Positions 29,327 through 37,615 of a stretch of DNA of 64,000 nt are shown here, piece after piece; position 1 is the stretch's first letter; each line of letters begins with the position of its first letter. The position numbers were made by a program, and so were the translations under genes. The notes beneath the pieces were generated by a model. That model did not search any database, had not been told where the DNA came from, and worked only from the letters and a program-made list of their open reading frames with translations. The stretch is from contig CP073214.1 in NCBI GenBank assembly GCA_020342235.1, positions 372,001 through 436,000 of the forward strand, read 5' to 3'. Source of the DNA: Saccharomycopsis phalli (Eukaryota > Ascomycota > Saccharomycetes > Ascoideales > Saccharomycopsidaceae).

Positions 29327-32300
29327 ATGGCTACTTTAACTGAGAACTCACCCTCCCTATCCTCACCACGATTTAACCTGGGAAACAATGACTCTACAGA
29401 TTATTTTAGTATCAAGGTACCCAGTAATAGAAGTGTCCTGAATTCTCCGATGCATGCTCCTGATTCAATGTTAAATGCTACTGCTACTGAGCCCAAACAT
29501 ACGATTTCTCCACTGGAAACTATCACTTCTTGGAACATCCCCGGGTCTACACCTAATGTGTGTCCTTCAGATGAGATATCAACGATCAATACATCACGCC
29601 CTCGCCGAACTTTTTCGAAAAAGCTAAAGATATCTGAGATTCCTAAGAAAATAATAAATATATCGCAGTCCTTAAAGTCTGGTGGTTCGGATAGTGATGT
29701 CAATGAGATTGGTGCCTCTAGTGCCGCCAGCGACGATGAGCACAAGAGAGAGAAAGCATGTTTTTCCGATAGTGATTCTTTAAAGAGCCCTATAAGAGAA
29801 TTTATAAAGTCATCTCCTAGTTTAATCAAGGCGTCAACCCAATCGCTAAAGTCTCCGAAATCATTGGGCAGTCTTCACTTGGGAAACACCATCAGCAGAT
29901 TAGGGTATTCTGGGGATGATTTTTTTGGGTTTGGTAATTCTGCTAGCAATAATATCAATTCTCAGCCACTGAATGTTGATCCTTTTTCGCTCTCATTTGA
30001 GTTAAAAAATAACCAGTCTACTAGACATCGTCAACGACTGCGAAATGGTATTAATATTTCAGGATTGTCTTTAAACGATCAGTCAGGTGGTAGTAATACA
30101 GGAAATAGCCTGTTGTACAATAATAGCAAATTGCCTGCTTATGTTGTTGCAAGCAATTTCAATAAATCAATGATGAGCTTAATACCTGAAAATGAGACGA
30201 TACCAGAGTGCCATCTAAAGCCTTTAACCTCTAAGCATATGGAACCAAGTTCGCATAAGAAAGCGCCTTCGATGGGCTCTATGGCTTCTAGTATTAAATC
30301 TGGCTCGTCCTTGTATACAACAAAAACGAATGATAGTATTGCTTCGCTTCCAAATATTAGCAGTCCACAATATGAAAAGAAATTAACAAGAAAATCTAAT
30401 CATCAGGATTCGATATATGAAATACCCGAAGGTGCCACAGTGTTATCTATTACTGAATTGGCTCAATTTATTAAACGGGACCAGAAATACGCAGATAGTG
30501 GATCTAGTGAGTTTCCATTGAATAACCTCATCTTGATTGACATCAGATCTTTTAACGAATATGCTAAATCAAGAATTACTAACGCTATCAATATATCGAT
30601 TCCTACGACACTATTAAAGAGAGCCAATTATTCTTTAAGCCGCACAATACAGGCCCTCACTCCTTTTGAAAAGGGTATCTTTACCCATTTTTTGAACCTC
30701 CAAAATGAAAACTTGAGTAAAAATAAAAAGTTTTATAAGGGACAAGTCAACGGCATCCCGTGTGGACCATATGGATTGCCTTCAGTTGTATTATATGATT
30801 TCAATTCAATGACTTATGATCCTACGAAATGCCTGATGCCTTTATCATGCATGACATCCAAATTCTTAAACAACAATTCATGGGATGCGCCAATATTTGT
30901 ACTTAGTGGGGGATATCAAGAATTTGCTGAACACTTTCCTCATATGGTGGACAATAACGAACCATACAAGACTACCAATTATATGAAATCAAAACAAAGC
31001 CAACTGTTTACTAACCTTACTATTGACACTTCTAATATCGGGACACTCGGTACTTCAGACGATAAAAATTCCTTAAATGAATCGAAGTATAGTGCTAATA
31101 GTATTGTTTCCACTTCTTCTGCTTCCTCAGTTTTCTCGGGGTTTCAGTTACCATCGGCTAAATTTGTGTTTAAGGTACGTCAGAATGATGAGATGATGAG
31201 TATTGAAACATGCAATGAGCATATAAAGTTGAATAACATTGTCTTATTGTCAAAGGAAGAGTTGGAAAATCTACCTGGCTGGTTGTTCAATATTTTACGG
31301 AAAAATGATCAACATACCGGAGAAGTAACGTATAGTTCAAGACCATTGGTGGAAAAATTCAATCATCTAGAATTAGTCGAAAAGGATAGAATGAATAAAA
31401 TGGCCACAGGTGAAAACTTTGGAATGGTCCCAACAATTACTGGTGTTGAAATGGGGCATAAAAATAGATACAAGGATATTTTACCTTTTGAGAATACAAG
31501 AGTGACCATTCCCAATACAAAGAGTGGTTGTGATTATATCAACGCTAACTTTTTAACATCTATAGCCATCAACGAAAGCAAAGACAGGCTAAGATATATT
31601 GCTACACAAGGGCCATTGGCTAGTACTATTGGCGATTTTTGGAGAACTATTTATGAGCATGGATCTCCATTGATCGTCTCTCTTACGGAAGAACATGACG
31701 GTTTCATAGAAAAGTGTGCTAATTTCTGGAAAACGCAGACTGTCAATGATAATGGGAAGATAAATATTACTGAACTTGAGAGCATGGTTTATGGTACTGA
31801 CAATTCAAACTTGTCACATTCGATTGTCCTTAGACGAATTGGGGTTGAGATAGATGGCAAATACTATCATGAAGTTATCCAACTTCAGATGAAAAACTGG
31901 CAAGATTTGGGAATATTCAATGATTATGATGAATTGTTGTTAGGCGTGTTTATCAAAAATTTCATTTTATCAAAAGTCCTTGATTCAGCGCCAAATAAGG
32001 ATGTTCCGGTGGTAGTCCATTGTTCTGCGGGATGTGGGCGTACCGGTACGTTTTGTGCTATTGACTCAGTCATTGCGTATGAATTGAATCACTACTATTC
32101 GCAAATAAAAACTCCGACCCAGAGCACTAGCTTCATTCAGGATATATCTGATTATGACCCAGTTTTTGAATCGGTCAGTTTGTTTAGAAACCAGAGGGTG
32201 TCGATGGTACAGACGGTAAGACAGTACTTATTGGTGTACGATACTTTGCTTGTATTCTATAAGTATGCTCAGCACAATCAACTAGATTGGTTGTTTACTT

Positions 32301-32371
32301 GTGGGGAGAATGTTGGAATACTTGATAATTTTTTCAAAAATTGGAACCAGATTTATCAAACCAACTGCTGA
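29327..32371 (+). CDS. PTP3: MAP-kinase-directed tyrosine phosphatase with rhodanese/CH2 domain
   Basis: 1014 residues. The first ~365 are Ser/Asn-rich and unstructured. A rhodanese-like CH2 domain follows (from about 370: VLSITELAQF, LILIDIRSFNEYAKSRITNA), the MAPK-docking module of Ptp2/Ptp3. The C-terminal PTP domain (about 690-1010) has NRYKDILPFENTRV, DYINANFL, ATQGPLASTIGDFWRTI and the catalytic loop HCSAGCGRTG with nucleophile C899 and R905. QRVSMVQTVRQYLLVYDT forms the Q-loop. Length and layout favour Ptp3 (928 aa) over Ptp2. These enzymes dephosphorylate Fus3, Hog1 and cell-wall MAPKs. The start is the ATG at 29327 (MATLTENSPSL). Confidence 0.88.
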   Translation: MATLTENSPSLSSPRFNLGNNDSTDYFSIKVPSNRSVLNSPMHAPDSMLNATATEPKHTISPLETITSWNIPGSTPNVCPSDEISTINTSRPRRTFSKKLKISEIPKKIINISQSLKSGGSDSDVNEIGASSAASDDEHKREKACFSDSDSLKSPIREFIKSSPSLIKASTQSLKSPKSLGSLHLGNTISRLGYSGDDFFGFGNSASNNINSQPLNVDPFSLSFELKNNQSTRHRQRLRNGINISGLSLNDQSGGSNTGNSLLYNNSKLPAYVVASNFNKSMMSLIPENETIPECHLKPLTSKHMEPSSHKKAPSMGSMASSIKSGSSLYTTKTNDSIASLPNISSPQYEKKLTRKSNHQDSIYEIPEGATVLSITELAQFIKRDQKYADSGSSEFPLNNLILIDIRSFNEYAKSRITNAINISIPTTLLKRANYSLSRTIQALTPFEKGIFTHFLNLQNENLSKNKKFYKGQVNGIPCGPYGLPSVVLYDFNSMTYDPTKCLMPLSCMTSKFLNNNSWDAPIFVLSGGYQEFAEHFPHMVDNNEPYKTTNYMKSKQSQLFTNLTIDTSNIGTLGTSDDKNSLNESKYSANSIVSTSSASSVFSGFQLPSAKFVFKVRQNDEMMSIETCNEHIKLNNIVLLSKEELENLPGWLFNILRKNDQHTGEVTYSSRPLVEKFNHLELVEKDRMNKMATGENFGMVPTITGVEMGHKNRYKDILPFENTRVTIPNTKSGCDYINANFLTSIAINESKDRLRYIATQGPLASTIGDFWRTIYEHGSPLIVSLTEEHDGFIEKCANFWKTQTVNDNGKINITELESMVYGTDNSNLSHSIVLRRIGVEIDGKYYHEVIQLQMKNWQDLGIFNDYDELLLGVFIKNFILSKVLDSAPNKDVPVVVHCSAGCGRTGTFCAIDSVIAYELNHYYSQIKTPTQSTSFIQDISDYDPVFESVSLFRNQRVSMVQTVRQYLLVYDTLLVFYKYAQHNQLDWLFTCGENVGILDNFFKNWNQIYQTNC

Positions 32372-32586
32372 AGGAAATATTATACAGCTGGAAATAGCTG
32401 ATTACGAATTACGAAATACAAATTTAAGGGTACCTAGCGGAGCTATGTACTGCTCCTTTATTATTATATCAATAGATATTATTATCATTCATATTACTGA
32501 TATATTGCTACTACTTTCTTTTACATATATATATTATAGTTTGGTGAAACTGTAGTGCCATTTGGTGTAGTGATTGTCGTGTATAT

Positions 32587-32592
32587 CACGTG
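32587..32592. promoter_or_regulatory. CACGTG site, 62 nt before PBP1
   Basis: TATCACGTGAAT in the 283-nt PTP3-PBP1 gap. Confidence 0.45.
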
Positions 32593-32654
32593 AATGCGTT
32601 CCTAGTTTGGCCACGGAAATCTGCAGCTGAAAACAAATCCTTACCCTTCAAGAT

Positions 32655-34664
32655 ATGATGAAGAGAGGAGGCTTCAACCCACCAAGCAAGAAGACTAATT
32701 TTCGTCCTAAAGCCAATAGGGCTAAACCTGAGAAGTCACAGGGATCTTCTTTGTCGCAATTCAATTTGACTGATTCGCTGACTTTGCAAGCCATGAATGA
32801 CAGGTTTAGCTACTTGTTGGTTAAGTCGATTGGGTCGCAGGTGATTGCAACTGTGGGGACAGGTGTTCGCTATAAGGGTACAATATCTGCAGTTGATTCA
32901 GCCAACGGGAATCTTTCTGTGGTCCTCAGCAACCCTGTACATGTCGACAATGTGTTGGGGCAGGGAAGTAGTGATGATGAACTTCCTAAGGTACTTATTA
33001 TTCAGTCGCGAGACTTGATGGATTTGCAGTTGTTTGATGTCGATCTTAGTCCAGCTACAAAACGGCAATTTGCAAGTACCGAGGGTTCTGAGGTGGAGGC
33101 GTCCACTTCCGGGTTTAAGACAGATACTGATATATCTGGGAATCTTCAAGTTAAGGAGCGGGACTTGCAGAAGTGGACTCCTGAGGGAGATGATCTTGTT
33201 TTTGAAGGGTTGGAGGATTCTAGTTATGGCGGAACTTGGGATCAGTTTGAGGTGAATGAGAAGAAGTTTGGTGTTCAATCCTCTTGGGATGAAAACTTGT
33301 ATACTACGCGACTTAACAAAGACGCGCCAGATTATCACATTAAGTTGCGAGAAGCTGAGAAAATCGCTAAGGAAATTGAGAATCAAGGGTATAATGGCAA
33401 CATTCATTTGGCAGAGGAGAGAGGTATTGTTGTTGATGATAGCGGCATGGATGAAGAAGATAAGTACTCAGGGGTCGACCGTGGGGTTGATCATAGAAGT
33501 GACAATAGGGGCAACGAATTGATGGCTGCGTTGAGATCGGGTGTCTCTAGCGGGAAGAGTAGCAACTTGAGTTTGGAGCAACAATTGCCTTCAAACAAAA
33601 ACGGCAAGTACATTACTCCTAAGCAAAGAAGCGAAGTCCATAACTTGGATCCTGCAATTATCTCTAGTACGAAGCAAAAGTTCGATGCTGAAGGTGAAAA
33701 GGATAAGGTGGCTAAAAATAAGACTATATCAAGGCAAGAGATTAACTCCTTGAAAGAGTTTTCTGCTAACTTCAAGATCCCGCAGAAATTTCCTCCTGAT
33801 TTATTGCCTATTTTATCTAATGACAAGCAAAAGCAAGAGGAGATAATCAAGAAAAACACAAAGAAAGTTGAGCTACCAGCAAAGCCTTCACCAAAGAACT
33901 TTGTTGAAAATTCTGTCAAGGAGCCAAGTACAGTTACTAAAGACAGTAAGAAGTCGTCGGATGCTCCAAAGAAAAAAATGGATCCAAGAGCCCCTGCTTT
34001 CAAGCTCAATCCTGCTGCTGCGTCCTTCACGCCTTCTTCCTCTTCTACGTCACCATTGAAGAGCTTTAATAAGACTGCTTCGCCAGTGAAACTGGCTGGT
34101 AACACGTATGGCAACCACAGACAAAAGCGTAACTATGCTCCTCAGCAATTCTTCAAGAAAGTTCCAAAGGCAGACGCGTCTAGAAAGACACTCAATGAAG
34201 ATTTGTTTTGTTTCTTATTACAATCAGGAGACGTGATTGAAAAAACATATCAAACCTCGCCTACTTGGGGCTCGACTATAGAAGAGTCGCATCGAAATCT
34301 ATTTCCTGCTGAGTCGCAAGGACCTGGCAGTGTGCCTAGATTCTATAATGGTATGGCAGCTGGGTTTAACCCAGGGATCCCAGGAATGGTTCCGATGTTA
34401 CCTCCAGATCCAATGATGGCACAGTTGGGCAATTATCCGTATGGAGTACCACCAATGCAGTTTGGGGCAACTGGTGCGAATGGAGGAATGCCATGGAATG
34501 GGGGAATGCCGCCGATGATGCCAATGGATCCTAGAGCCATGGGATATGGAAGTCCAAGAGGGTTTCAAAACCAGGGATTCATTCCAAATAACGGTTACTA
34601 TTCTCCAAATATGAGAAATAATTCAATGTCGCCACAACAGTCTAATTACGGGAAATTTGGTTAG
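32655..34664 (+). CDS. PBP1: Ataxin-2 homologue Pbp1
   Basis: 669 residues. An Lsm fold (about 47-125) contains MNDRFSYLLVKSIGSQV and GVRYKGTISAVDS. The LsmAD domain (about 195-270) contains WDQFEVNEKKFGVQSSWDE and LYTTRLNK. The rest is low-complexity, ending in a Met/Gly/Pro/Asn-rich tail (from about 560), like the methionine-rich region through which yeast Pbp1 condenses and controls TORC1 under respiration. Pbp1 also binds poly(A)-binding protein and supports polyadenylation and stress granules. Two consecutive ATGs (32655 and 32658) could each start. Confidence 0.93.
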   Translation: MMKRGGFNPPSKKTNFRPKANRAKPEKSQGSSLSQFNLTDSLTLQAMNDRFSYLLVKSIGSQVIATVGTGVRYKGTISAVDSANGNLSVVLSNPVHVDNVLGQGSSDDELPKVLIIQSRDLMDLQLFDVDLSPATKRQFASTEGSEVEASTSGFKTDTDISGNLQVKERDLQKWTPEGDDLVFEGLEDSSYGGTWDQFEVNEKKFGVQSSWDENLYTTRLNKDAPDYHIKLREAEKIAKEIENQGYNGNIHLAEERGIVVDDSGMDEEDKYSGVDRGVDHRSDNRGNELMAALRSGVSSGKSSNLSLEQQLPSNKNGKYITPKQRSEVHNLDPAIISSTKQKFDAEGEKDKVAKNKTISRQEINSLKEFSANFKIPQKFPPDLLPILSNDKQKQEEIIKKNTKKVELPAKPSPKNFVENSVKEPSTVTKDSKKSSDAPKKKMDPRAPAFKLNPAAASFTPSSSSTSPLKSFNKTASPVKLAGNTYGNHRQKRNYAPQQFFKKVPKADASRKTLNEDLFCFLLQSGDVIEKTYQTSPTWGSTIEESHRNLFPAESQGPGSVPRFYNGMAAGFNPGIPGMVPMLPPDPMMAQLGNYPYGVPPMQFGATGANGGMPWNGGMPPMMPMDPRAMGYGSPRGFQNQGFIPNNGYYSPNMRNNSMSPQQSNYGKFG

Positions 34665-34750
34665 AAAATGTGTGGGACTGTCAGCCACAAAAACTTCATG
34701 TTGCGGGGGAGTTGAAGGTCTACTTTTATTGTTGAGTATTAAAAGATCTA

Positions 34751-35539
34751 TTAATGCAAGATGATATTTACCCGATCAGTGATATTATCCAATGCTCTTA
34801 GCTCGTCAATGTTATCATTTAGCCTATAGAGACTATTGCTTAACTTTTCTAAACTATTGATTAGATCTTGGTCTTGGGAGGGATCATACTGGATCTCAGT
34901 GTTGTATACTGTATTATCATGTGACTTCAAATTGATGTCATTGATTGGTTCCGTAGCGAAATCTGAACTCTTGCTTTTCTCTTTTTTATACCTTGCTTCT
35001 ATTTGTTTTAGATACTGTAAATTGATATTGTATTCCTTTTCTTCTTTGGTAAATTCTTTTTCCAACTGTGTCTCTTGTATAAGACACAGTGAATAAGCGT
35101 TCTGCAATTTTTGGAGTTTATTGAGCTGATGGTCTAAGTTGTAATTATTATTATTAAATCCTATCGGCACCAAGCTATCTTTGATATCATTATTTAATCG
35201 ATTCATTATCTTGTTTAAGAACTGCCTTGTAGCTTTCTTCTGTTTGTCTGACTTGAAGTTAGCAATGGAAGGCTCGATCTCTAATCTTAACAACTTCATA
35301 ACTTCACTATGACTTCTTTCGTCTAATTCTTCCCATTTTTTCTTAGCCGACCTTGTTATTATTCGTTTCTTTATTCGCTGCACCTTGTACTGAAAGGTCT
35401 CTTCATTGCTAATACCAGGAGCTACGGAAATAGTGTCGTCATCACTGGTTTCTATTAGCATGTCAATATTCTGTCTTCTCTTACGCTCATTCTTCAGCTC
35501 TGTTCCATTCTTTTTTGCAATTGATTTACTTCTGCCCAT
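34751..35539 (-). CDS. OKP1: Coiled-coil protein, candidate Okp1/CENP-Q
   Basis: 262 residues: a basic N-terminus (MGRSKSIAKKNG), an acidic patch near residue 35, then long helices. The stretch around KKKWEELDERSHSEVMKLLRL, FLNKIMNRLNNDI and LNKLQKLQNAYSLCLIQETQLEKE follows the pattern of Okp1 (WKKPSKIMIGSILRLLE, IILTKIKKKL, FIQNRYSQELQNNERLE). Okp1 pairs with Ame1 in the COMA part of the inner kinetochore. The match is of pattern rather than strong identity, so other coiled-coil families remain possible. It is divergent from AIM7, with 117 nt between the starts. Confidence 0.45.
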   Translation of the reverse strand: MGRSKSIAKKNGTELKNERKRRQNIDMLIETSDDDTISVAPGISNEETFQYKVQRIKKRIITRSAKKKWEELDERSHSEVMKLLRLEIEPSIANFKSDKQKKATRQFLNKIMNRLNNDIKDSLVPIGFNNNNYNLDHQLNKLQKLQNAYSLCLIQETQLEKEFTKEEKEYNINLQYLKQIEARYKKEKSKSSDFATEPINDINLKSHDNTVYNTEIQYDPSQDQDLINSLEKLSNSLYRLNDNIDELRALDNITDRVNIILH

Positions 35540-35638
35540 AACTTTATATCGTAATAACAAAAGCTAGTGAGCATCAACAAACATTCAATAGGTACCATTT
35601 CTGCGGTACCCTCCCCGACAAAGACTCCTAAATTTACA

Positions 35639-35646
35639 TTAGGGTT
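35639..35646. promoter_or_regulatory. TTAGGGTT motif in the OKP1-AIM7 promoter
   Basis: TTAGGGTT lies 10 nt before the AIM7 ATG. It resembles the Tbf1 (TTAGGG) consensus. A single short match. Confidence 0.25.
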
Positions 35647-35656
35647 AACCAATACA

Positions 35657-36171
35657 ATGGTAAGCAGGTTATTTGAAGATCCTTCATACTGATATTCCGA
35701 CTAACTTTCAGACTTCTATCTATACCATCTCTCCGGAGACATCATCTGAGTTGAGAAAGTTTAGTTTCTCAAGTTCAAGATCCTCAACCATGCAAGCAAC
35801 AGTTTGTAAGTTAGCAGCAAAGTAAAAACAGTTATGGTATTAACAAACTAGATGAAATAGACAAAAAAACATTTGAAATTCGAAAGGATGCGGATATTGG
35901 TGTTGTTACTTCAATGGAGGAACTTGAAGAAGAACTTCCAGATGATTCTCCTAGATTTGTGATAGTATCCTACCCTGTTATTCTTAAAGATGGCCGAAAG
36001 TCAAACCCTTATTTTTTGATTTATTATCTTCCAAGACATGCTATTCAACAAGATAAAATGTTGTATGCTGGTGCTACTGAAGAGTTCAGAAACAAAGCTA
36101 ATGTGTCTAGAACATTTGATGTGAGTGAACCAGAAGATTTTGAGGAGATTCCGCATCTATTAGTAGCTTAG
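35657..36171 (+). CDS. AIM7: Glia-maturation-factor/ADF-fold protein Aim7 (three exons)
   Basis: The coding sequence is 35657-35659, 35712-35805 and 35852-36171, giving 138 residues. The first coding exon is only the ATG. Introns are 52 nt (GTAAGC...CTAACTTTCAG) and 46 nt (GTAAGT...TATTAACAAACTAG). The product reads MTSIYTISPETSSELRKFSF, then EEELPDDSPRFVIVSYPVILKDGRKSNP and DKMLYAGATEEF, as in yeast Aim7/GMF1 (149 aa; DNSPRFVLTAYP, KMLYAGALE). GMF inhibits Arp2/3 and promotes debranching of actin networks. Confidence 0.92.
35660..35711 (+). other. AIM7 intron 1, directly after the start codon
   Basis: A 52-nt intron with a GTAAGC donor abutting the ATG and branch CGACTAACTTTCAG. It is needed because reading on from the ATG meets a stop. 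Confidence 0.85.
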
Positions 36172-36212
36172 GCTCTACATATTTCCAATGCTATTTTTCT
36201 ATTTTTTTCTAT

Positions 36213-37145
36213 TTATCCTTCTCCGTCATATAATTGAATCATACTCAAATTATCAGAACCATTTGGTTTAGGTGATCTTGTTCTAAAGAATGGAAATTTG
36301 CAAAGTATACCTGAATTCTCCGTAAACTCTGGTGGGTTTTCATTGACTACCTCTTTCACGACTGGTGGTTTTTCTAGACTGTCAATCAATTTAGCTAATC
36401 TTTGACCAATTTTCTCAGGTTCAATGTTGGAAGTATCCAGTTGGAGTTGCTTTAATTCTTGAACTACTGAATCAAGTTTATTAGACTTGTTAGTTGTCAA
36501 TTTTTTCAATTCTTCGCATACAATAGATAAGTTCTCAAGTTCCTCCCGTTGGCTCAGAATAAAATCATCGATTATCACATCAAGAAAATCCACTAATTTG
36601 TACCACTGATCCGAGGTTATATAATCTTCATCCTTGATCAATGACTTGAGAAGCTTTTTTGGAAGTATCGAAGTATCCAAATTGTTATTTGAGCTATGCT
36701 TATCATTGCATCCAAACTTCTCATATCGCACTTTCAATTTTTTGCTGGTCGAAACTTTTCCACTATTTTTCAATTTTGGTTCTAGATAGCTGTTTTTTTC
36801 TCCTGTGGGATTGTAGTTCTCCTTGTTGTCGTCGAAAGCAGATCGAAGAATATATTCTATGTTTATGTCGTCCTCATTATAGTCACATTTACTAGCTCCA
36901 AACAAATCGACAAGTCTTTTTGGTTTATTAGAAGGGCTTTCTGTAGTCTGTTTGATCTTCTTGGGAAACTTTAATGAATTTTCATTCTTGTATTTATATA
37001 TTCTCGAGGATAAAGAGGAAAATGATTCCGTGGACCTGATTGGTTTCTCCTTGAGGGTGAGGTGCTGTGAGTATGATATCGTTGGCAAAGCATAACTTGG
37101 TAGGTTACATCCATTAATCTCTATTCTTCCAGTTGTGTCTGGCAT
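36213..37145 (-). CDS. Unrecognised protein with C-terminal coiled coil
   Basis: 310 residues, not recognised. The first ~170 are polar and Asn/Lys/Ser-rich (for example FDDNKENYNPTGEKN). Residues ~180-260 are predicted helical and coiled-coil-like (DVIIDDFILSQREELENLSI, VVQELKQLQLDTSN). The C-terminus has a short hydrophobic/basic FPFFRTRSPKP stretch. The shape resembles spindle-pole or cytoskeletal adaptors, but I have no family match. It converges on AIM7 with 41 nt between stops. Confidence 0.7.
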   Translation of the reverse strand: MPDTTGRIEINGCNLPSYALPTISYSQHLTLKEKPIRSTESFSSLSSRIYKYKNENSLKFPKKIKQTTESPSNKPKRLVDLFGASKCDYNEDDINIEYILRSAFDDNKENYNPTGEKNSYLEPKLKNSGKVSTSKKLKVRYEKFGCNDKHSSNNNLDTSILPKKLLKSLIKDEDYITSDQWYKLVDFLDVIIDDFILSQREELENLSIVCEELKKLTTNKSNKLDSVVQELKQLQLDTSNIEPEKIGQRLAKLIDSLEKPPVVKEVVNENPPEFTENSGILCKFPFFRTRSPKPNGSDNLSMIQLYDGEG

Positions 37146-37615
37146 TAAATTCTAAAGTAAGATAATTGTTGTAGACTTTAGAAATCTATTCTAGTGCATT
37201 TTGTGTCTGTGTCATACAGTTAAAACTACAGTTAAACACATAAATCAGCAGTCCTAACAACGCAAATTATTATTTATTTATTTATTAGCTGATGAATATT
37301 TAAAAAATACTACTGTGCGATTTTATTGCTCCCGTCTCTCAATCCATTGTTCTTTAAAACTTTAATCTAGCTAAATTTACAGAGAAAGTCATACATACAG
37401 TTTTATTGACCATGGTGGCTGCTATTATTTTACTTTCTCAATTTTTATTTTCCACAAAGTAAATTGTCATACTATAAAATCTGTTTCAGAGATGATATAC
37501 TTCATGTATGTTATTATGTGTCACGTGTATCTTCTGAAAGATTTTTTTTTATGACTGACTGTGAATATAGAACTTTCAATAGTTTCAAACTGGCGAATTA
37601 CTTTATTGCATTTAT
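37146..37615. promoter_or_regulatory. Divergent promoter of the 36.2 kb unknown and arginyl-tRNA synthetase
   Basis: 470 nt, very AT-rich, with a short (TTTA)n tract at about 37270-37287. A CACGTG at 37522-37527 lies 88 nt before the synthetase ATG. No gene is seen. Confidence 0.45.

Noticed and set aside
33491-34114. A 207-codon antisense frame within PBP1
   Set aside because: It is the mirror of the low-complexity, Ser/Lys-rich part of PBP1, whose base composition suppresses antisense stops.
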